Source: Peptococcaceae bacterium UBA5356
GTDB taxonomy: Bacteria > Bacillota > Peptococcia > DRI-13 > DTU073
Reading direction: 5' to 3'
Assembly (NCBI GenBank): GCA_002407935.1
Contig: DHPU01000081.1
Span: forward strand, 6,517-26,030
DNA length: 19,514 nt
Part shown: positions 15,396 to 19,514 of the stretch, one piece after another
Numbering within the stretch: position 1 is the stretch's first letter
How the letters are laid out: each line of letters begins with the position of its first letter
Position numbers and translations under genes: made by a program
The notes under the pieces: generated by a model
The model's input: only the letters and a program-made list of their open reading frames with translations
Database searches by the model: none
Told to the model about the DNA's origin: nothing

Positions 15396-15424
15396 TATTT
15401 TATGAAAGATGTCCTTGAAAGGTG
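15396..15424 (-). promoter_or_regulatory. Sigma-K-like promoter of the 124-aa gene
   Basis: The minus strand reads CACC, exactly 16 bases, then CATAAAATA, matching mACm-N16-CATAnnnTA at every defined position. It lies about 60 bases before the ATG at 15338. Confidence 0.65.
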
Positions 15425-15455
15425 ATTCCTTTATATAATATTTAGTGGTTTAGTG

Positions 15456-15497
15456 AAAAGAGGAGTGCCCGAAAGCAAAAGCTTCGGGGCACTCCTT
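15456..15497 (-). terminator. Terminator of the 47-aa gene
   Basis: AAGGAGTGCCCCGAAGC pairs with GCTTTCGGGCACTCCT on the minus strand with one mismatch or bulge around a short loop, followed by CTTTTCAC. It lies 15 bases after the stop of the small gene. Confidence 0.8.
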
Positions 15498-15512
15498 AAA
15501 TAATGACTTAGT

Positions 15513-15656
15513 TTAATAACAGCCACCAAAGAAGCCCGGGAATAACAAGAGAATCAGAATTATTAAGAATAAGGTAGAAAACCCGCGACGTGGGCCATAA
15601 CCAAAACCACCATAACCAAAACCACAGCCGGGATCTGGCTTTGCAACTTCTGCCAT
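15513..15656 (-). CDS. 47-aa Gly/Tyr-rich small protein with hydrophobic C-terminus; probable spore protein
   Basis: This short gene starts MAEVAKPDPGCGFGYGGFGY, continues GPRRGFS and ends with a hydrophobic run and LLLFPGFFGGCY. From RRGFS onward it is nearly the same as the C-terminus of the 124-aa protein downstream. GGAGG lies 9 bases before the ATG, a promoter matching the sigma-K consensus lies upstream and a hairpin terminator follows. That makes it a complete unit even though it is very short. The single hydrophobic segment (28-43) may insert in a membrane or drive self-assembly. The role is unknown; spore coat or outer-membrane association is inferred from the promoter. Confidence 0.8.
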   Translation of the reverse strand: MAEVAKPDPGCGFGYGGFGYGPRRGFSTLFLIILILLLFPGFFGGCY

Positions 15657-15708
15657 AATAAAACCTCCTTTTATACTTTAATTGAGTGTGTATTCACTCT
15701 GTTTGTTT

Positions 15709-15737
15709 TAGTGTATGAAATAAAATGATATTCTGTG
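15709..15737 (-). promoter_or_regulatory. Sigma-K-like promoter of the 47-aa gene
   Basis: The minus strand reads CACA, exactly 16 bases, then CATACACTA, a full match to mACm-N16-CATAnnnTA. It lies about 53 bases before the ATG at 15656. No sigma-A -10 box is present here. Confidence 0.68.
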
Positions 15738-15787
15738 CAAGCTTCTTTAATTAATTAGTTTAGTTTTCTTGTTAATGAAGGTTTTGT

Positions 15788-15816
15788 AACACTGTTTTTG
15801 CTCTGTTCATATAATA
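15788..15816 (+). promoter_or_regulatory. feoAB promoter, with a sigma-K-like arrangement
   Basis: AACA, 16 bases, then CATATAATA fits mACm-N16-CATAnnnTA. It also contains TATAAT (15810-15815), but the nearest -35-like TTGTAA is 20 bases away. A vegetative promoter remains likely for an iron uptake operon, so the sigma-K fit may be fortuitous. The 13-mer GTTCATATAATAT is shared with the ferritin-like promoter. Confidence 0.45.
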
Positions 15817-15853
15817 TTAAGGATATTAAGCCTGAGGGAAGGGATTGAGGACG

Positions 15854-16093
15854 ATGAGCAATTGTTATATTCCTTTAGATCGGTTGCCTATTGGCAGCAT
15901 GGGTCGGGTTAAGAGGTTAATGGCTAAGGATCATAGCCGGAGAAGAATGTTAGATTTAGGCTTAATCAGTGATACGGTGGTTGAGGCACTTCGTCAAAGC
16001 CCCTCTGGTGACCCGGTAGCTTATCAAATCAGGGGAGCGGTGATTGCCCTTCGTTCGGAAGAGGCGGCAAATATCCTGGTAGAACTTGTCTAA
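15854..16093 (+). CDS. feoA: Ferrous iron transport accessory protein FeoA
   Basis: This 79-aa SH3-like protein assists FeoB at the membrane. It shows the family pattern IGSMGRVKRL, RRRMLDLGLISDTVVEALRQSPSGDPVAYQIRG and a C-terminal ALRSEEAANILVE. The ATG at 15854 has GAGG 4 bases upstream, and a TTG at 15845 is less likely. The FeoB gene starts 13 bases after its stop. Confidence 0.95.
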   Translation: MSNCYIPLDRLPIGSMGRVKRLMAKDHSRRRMLDLGLISDTVVEALRQSPSGDPVAYQIRGAVIALRSEEAANILVELV

Positions 16094-16106
16094 GGGGAGA
16101 TGAAAA

Positions 16107-18326
16107 GTGGGGTTAACACATCAATCTACCGGATCTGCTGATTTGGTTATTGCCTTAGCGGGAAATCCCAATACGGGGAAAAGCACCGTTTTTAACCAGC
16201 TTACCGGTTTGCGGCAGCATACGGGCAATTGGCCGGGCAAAACAGTCACAAATGCCCGGGGAAGCTTTGCATATCAAGGCAAACGGTATATTCTGGTTGA
16301 TTTACCGGGTACATATTCTTTACTCGCTAATTCGGTTGAGGAAGAAGTCGCCCGCAATTTTATTTGCTTTGGTCAACCTGCCGTGACGGTGGTCGTGGTT
16401 GATGCAACTTGTCTGGAAAGGAATCTCAACCTCGCCTTGCAAATACTGGAGATTACGCAGAACGTGGTAATCTGCGTTAATTTAATGGATGAAGCGGGGC
16501 GGAAAAAAATAAAGGTGGATTTGCAGAAGCTTGCTGATTTATTGGGTGTTCCCGTGGTGGGGACAAATGCCCGAGACGGGGAGGGGTTAGCTAAACTGAA
16601 GGAAGCAATCAGGCAAGCCGTTTTGCGGGGAGGCCCTTGTCAGCAGGGAAAAAGGGCTAGTCAAATGTGTAGTCAAGTGTCCAGACTAATACGGTATGAT
16701 GAGCAGATTGAGAAGAGTATCGAAAAATTAGAACCGCTTGTACGGGCGCACATAGATAGTCGGTTTAATTCCCGGTGGGTATCCTTACGGTTGCTGGAGG
16801 GTCATGACGATCTTCTACAGACCCTAAGTGAACAAAGTGAACTTTGCGAGCCAAGCAAATCAAGTAAACCAAGTGAATCAAGCAAACTAAGTAAATCAAG
16901 TAAACTAGGAATGTTTCCCCAGGATAATTTTAGGAGGGGAGATAGTGAGCTGCTGAATAGCTTGGTTAAGGTGAAAACGGTTTTAGAGGAGAAGGGAATA
17001 GGAGTCAATGAGCTGAAGGACAGGATCGTTTCTGCAATAATTAAGAAAGCGGAGTTGATTGGGCAACAAACCTTAATTTTTGCCAGAAACGATTATCAGC
17101 AGTTTGACCGACAGGTTGATAATATTGTTACCTCTAAACGCTGGGGAATTCCGCTTATGTTGCTGTTGCTGGGCGGCATCTTTTGGCTCACGATTCAAGG
17201 GGCAAATTATCCTTCACAACTATTAGCCGCCGGTTTTTTCTGGTTGGAGGGGCAGGTTTCAGCCCTGTTTTTGGCCGGGGGTGCGCCGGAATGGCTGCAC
17301 GGGATGGTTGTACTGGGCATGTACCGAACCTTAGCCTGGGTTGTTTCGGTAATGTTGCCGCCGATGGCCATTTTTTTTCCGCTATTTACCCTGCTGGAGG
17401 ACTTGGGGTATTTACCTCGGGTGGCTTTTAATCTGGATAATTTTTTCAAAAGGGCATGTGCTCACGGCAAACAGGCGTTGACCATGTGTATGGGTTTTGG
17501 CTGCAATGCGGCAGGGGTAATTGCCTGCAGGATTATTGATTCGCCCCGCGAACGCTTGATTGCCACAATTACGAATAACTTTGTCCCTTGTAATGGGCGC
17601 TTTCCAACATTGATCGCCTTAACGACGATTTTTCTTGTTGCTGGGCAGGGACCTTTACAAGCAGTATGGGCCGCTTTAAGTATCTTGGCGGTAATTGTGT
17701 TAGGTGTGGTACTTACGCTGGGCGTTTCGAGATTTTTGTCGAAAACGATTTTGCAAGGGCTGCCATCAACTTTTACTTTGGAATTGCCTCCCTATCGGAA
17801 ACCACAGGTAGGGCGGATTATTATCCGTTCTATTTTCGACCGCACTTTATTTGTCTTGGGCAGAGCAGTACTGATCGCCGCTCCGGCAGGTGCGTTGATT
17901 TGGTTGTTTGCCAATACTACCGTTGGTGGAGTGAGCGTTTTAAACCAGTGTGCCGTTTTTTTGGATCCGTTGGGACGTTTGCTGGGGATGGACGGTTTTA
18001 TTTTGATGGCCTTTTTGCTCGGGATACCGGCCAATGAAATAGTGATACCGATTCTGATTATGAGTTATTCCGGTGCGGGATCAATCCTAGAACTTAATAG
18101 TCTGGCGGCCTTGCGAGATCTCTTTGTGCAAAATGGCTGGACCTGGGTGACGGCCGTATGCACAATGCTTTTTATGTTGAACCATTTTCCCTGCGGGACA
18201 ACGCTGCTGACGATCCGGCAAGAAACGCAAAGTATGAAGTGGCCGCTCGTTGCCTTTTTGGTTCCTACTGTTTGCGGGATACTGCTTTGTTTTTTAGTAG
18301 CTCAAGTGGCACGGTTGTTGGGATGA
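16107..18326 (+). CDS. feoB: Ferrous iron transporter FeoB
   Basis: This 739-aa membrane protein takes up Fe(II). The N-terminal G domain has G1 GNPNTGKST (19-27), a G2 segment TGNWPGKTV (39-47), G3 DLPG (65-68) and G4 NLMD (125-128). A helical regulatory part follows, interrupted by a Ser/Lys-rich insertion (249-267). The transmembrane domain from about 347 has the Gate motifs, including CMGFGCNAAGVIACRI and NNFVPCNGRFPT. The C-terminus (FPCGTTLLTIRQETQS) is complete. It starts with GTG after AGGGGAGA. It forms an operon with feoA. No convincing Fur box was found upstream. Confidence 0.96.
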   Translation: MGLTHQSTGSADLVIALAGNPNTGKSTVFNQLTGLRQHTGNWPGKTVTNARGSFAYQGKRYILVDLPGTYSLLANSVEEEVARNFICFGQPAVTVVVVDATCLERNLNLALQILEITQNVVICVNLMDEAGRKKIKVDLQKLADLLGVPVVGTNARDGEGLAKLKEAIRQAVLRGGPCQQGKRASQMCSQVSRLIRYDEQIEKSIEKLEPLVRAHIDSRFNSRWVSLRLLEGHDDLLQTLSEQSELCEPSKSSKPSESSKLSKSSKLGMFPQDNFRRGDSELLNSLVKVKTVLEEKGIGVNELKDRIVSAIIKKAELIGQQTLIFARNDYQQFDRQVDNIVTSKRWGIPLMLLLLGGIFWLTIQGANYPSQLLAAGFFWLEGQVSALFLAGGAPEWLHGMVVLGMYRTLAWVVSVMLPPMAIFFPLFTLLEDLGYLPRVAFNLDNFFKRACAHGKQALTMCMGFGCNAAGVIACRIIDSPRERLIATITNNFVPCNGRFPTLIALTTIFLVAGQGPLQAVWAALSILAVIVLGVVLTLGVSRFLSKTILQGLPSTFTLELPPYRKPQVGRIIIRSIFDRTLFVLGRAVLIAAPAGALIWLFANTTVGGVSVLNQCAVFLDPLGRLLGMDGFILMAFLLGIPANEIVIPILIMSYSGAGSILELNSLAALRDLFVQNGWTWVTAVCTMLFMLNHFPCGTTLLTIRQETQSMKWPLVAFLVPTVCGILLCFLVAQVARLLG
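16851..16907 (+). repeat. Short degenerate tandem repeat inside feoB
   Basis: About six copies of a 9-bp unit near CAAGTAAAY encode PSKSSKPSESSKLSKSSKL. It lies in the linker after the G domain, keeps the frame and looks like a slippage-derived insertion. Confidence 0.75.
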
Positions 18327-18375
18327 TGGAAATATTTATAAATTTGTAGCATAATATTAACAAAAAAATGCAAAA

Positions 18376-18410
18376 ATCCTATTTAAAATAATAGGATAAG
18401 ATGTTATAAT
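18376..18410 (+). promoter_or_regulatory. Promoter with overlapping inverted repeat before the FN3 gene
   Basis: TTTAAA (18382-18387), 17 bases, then TATAAT (18405-18410) with TG before it. A perfect 8-bp inverted repeat, ATCCTATT/AATAGGAT (18376-18383 and 18390-18397), covers the -35. A second TATAAT lies at 18425-18430. The repeat could be an operator; it lacks a U-tract as a terminator for feoB. Confidence 0.5.
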
Positions 18411-18490
18411 TAAACTAAATTGTGTATAATAAAGGGAACAAAACATAAAGACACAAAATAATAGACAAAAATGGTTTCGGAGGTAGGTAA

Positions 18491-19514
18491 ATGTATAACA
18501 GAATAAGAACAGACGATAAATTAATTGTCATAATTGCGTTAATATTAATGCTGCTGGTCATGCAGTGCTTAGTCTGGACAACTCCGGTTTATGCAGATGA
18601 TCTGCAAGCACCGACAGCACCGCAAAACATTTGGCATATAAAAATAGGCAGCGTAGCATTGTTTTACTGGGGTACGGCCACAGACAATGAAGGGGTAGCC
18701 GGCTACGAAATATACCGGAATGGAGAAAAAATAGTTACCACAACAAGAACATACTCTTTGTTGAGCGGATTTTCTTCCCAGACAGGTTATGCAGTTTATA
18801 TCAAGGCCTATGATGCGGCCGGAAATCTTTCTGAACCAAGCAAGCCCGTGATTATAAATAAACAATATTATCAAGATACCGAAGCACCGACTGCTCCTCT
18901 TAATTTAAGAAGCACAGAAATAACCGGGACAAGCATAACCTTAGCGTGGGATGCCGCGACGGATAATGTCGGCGTAACCGGATATGAGGTTTATCAGGGA
19001 AACACCTTAGTAGAGAAGGTAACGGGTACAGCTTTTACGATGGTTGGACTGGAGCCTTTAACGACATATCGCTTTTCCATTAAGGCTTTTGATGCCGCCG
19101 GGAACGTATCGGAAACAAGTAATTTATTTGAAACAGCGACGATAGAAAAAGACAACGAAGCACCGACAACACCTGGAAACCTCAGGTATTTTAAACTAGG
19201 CAGTCTGGTAGTTTTTAACTGGGATGCGGCAAAGGACAATGAAGGGGTAGCCGGTTATGAAATATACCGGAATGGAGAAAAAATAGCTACCACAACAAAG
19301 ACCTCTTATTTGATGAGCGGACTTTCTCCCCGTACGACCTATGCGGTTTATATCAAGGCCTATGATGCGGCCGGCAATCTTTCCCAACCCAGCAAGACCC
19401 TAATTATAAATAAACAATATAATAAAGATACCACGGCACCGACAGCACCTTGCAATTTAAGAAACACAGAAATAACCGGGACAAGCATCGCCTTAGCGTG
19501 GGATGCTGCGACGG
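18491..19514 (+). CDS. Secreted fibronectin type III repeat protein (partial)
   Basis: The frame is open to the end of the window (341 codons seen). It begins with a signal peptide: basic start, hydrophobic core at about 11-29, and a likely cleavage after VYA (35). Four FN3-like domains follow, starting near 38, 131, 222 and 315. Each opens with a D-x-x-APTAP-type linker, then W(D/G).A.DN.GV.GYE(I/V)Y and YxxxIKA(Y/F)DAAGN(L/V)S. Domains 1 and 3 are near copies (EIYRNGEKI), as are 2 and 4, giving an A-B-A-B pattern with a 184-residue period. FN3 modules of this kind act as spacers in secreted glycosidases and surface proteins. No catalytic domain lies within the window. GGAGGTAGGT precedes the ATG. 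Confidence 0.88.
   Translation, partial: MYNRIRTDDKLIVIIALILMLLVMQCLVWTTPVYADDLQAPTAPQNIWHIKIGSVALFYWGTATDNEGVAGYEIYRNGEKIVTTTRTYSLLSGFSSQTGYAVYIKAYDAAGNLSEPSKPVIINKQYYQDTEAPTAPLNLRSTEITGTSITLAWDAATDNVGVTGYEVYQGNTLVEKVTGTAFTMVGLEPLTTYRFSIKAFDAAGNVSETSNLFETATIEKDNEAPTTPGNLRYFKLGSLVVFNWDAAKDNEGVAGYEIYRNGEKIATTTKTSYLMSGLSPRTTYAVYIKAYDAAGNLSQPSKTLIINKQYNKDTTAPTAPCNLRNTEITGTSIALAWDAAT

Noticed and set aside
15660..15850. Fur box upstream of feoA
   Set aside because: An A+T-rich patch (ATGAAATAAAATGATATTC) has only a partial match to the Fur 7-1-7 site and lies far upstream of the start, so no call was made.
16851..16907. CRISPR-like array
   Set aside because: The units are 9 bp with no spacers, and they are in frame inside feoB.
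18376..18397. Terminator for feoB
   Set aside because: The 8-bp stem has low G+C and no U-tract, and it overlaps the promoter of the next gene; it fits an operator better.
18327..18490. Riboswitch (for example cyclic di-GMP) before the secreted FN3 protein
   Set aside because: No conserved riboswitch core was recognised in the leader.

Overview
The window suggests a spore-forming Firmicute, most likely a clostridium. The evidence is Gram-positive style ribosome binding sites (GGAGG), moderate G+C, a CadC-type metal sensor, a YajQ-family protein, and a group of small genes preceded by sequences that fit the late mother-cell sporulation promoter (sigma-K). The species cannot be named from the sequence alone. 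No rRNA, tRNA, CRISPR array, insertion sequence or prophage was seen.

Layout. Positions 1-297 are the end of a sensor histidine kinase. Positions 327-1382 (minus) encode a shortened AlbA/Schlafen-type putative regulator with its own promoter. Positions 1488-5363 (minus) form a three-gene MacAB-like efflux operon: an adaptor with two lipoyl modules, an ATPase and a FtsX-fold permease. On the plus strand follow an HI0933-type flavoprotein (5537-6817), a small-ORF/nucleotidyltransferase pair that resembles a toxin-antitoxin module (6962-7752), and a YajQ protein closed by a strong terminator (7826-8372). Next is a cadmium/zinc resistance unit: promoter, SmtB/ArsR operator, CadC-like repressor and CadA P-type ATPase (8396-10943). 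After it come a hemolysin III/TrhA membrane protein, an EndoIII-related glycosylase and a CCA-adding tRNA nucleotidyltransferase (11057-13969), ended by a terminator shared with the convergent gene.

The most unusual part is 13991-15737 on the minus strand. It holds a ferritin-like protein with a Tyr/Pro-rich tail and two small Gly-rich proteins that share a hydrophobic C-terminus. One of these is only 47 residues long. All three are single-gene units with matches or near matches to mACm-N16-CATAnnnTA upstream. They look like spore coat or spore-surface genes. A decayed acyl-CoA synthetase fragment lies between them. The divergent feoAB ferrous iron uptake operon (15854-18326) has a similar promoter element. 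The window ends inside a secreted fibronectin type III repeat protein whose domains follow an A-B-A-B pattern with a 552-bp period.

Metal handling is a common thread (CadC/CadA, FeoAB, ferritin-like protein). The 10-mer TGTTCATATA occurs in the cad operator and in the feoA and ferritin-like promoters. No clearly new defence or biosynthetic system is visible. The best candidates for new biology are the sporulation-type small-protein cluster and the 74-aa/nucleotidyltransferase pair.
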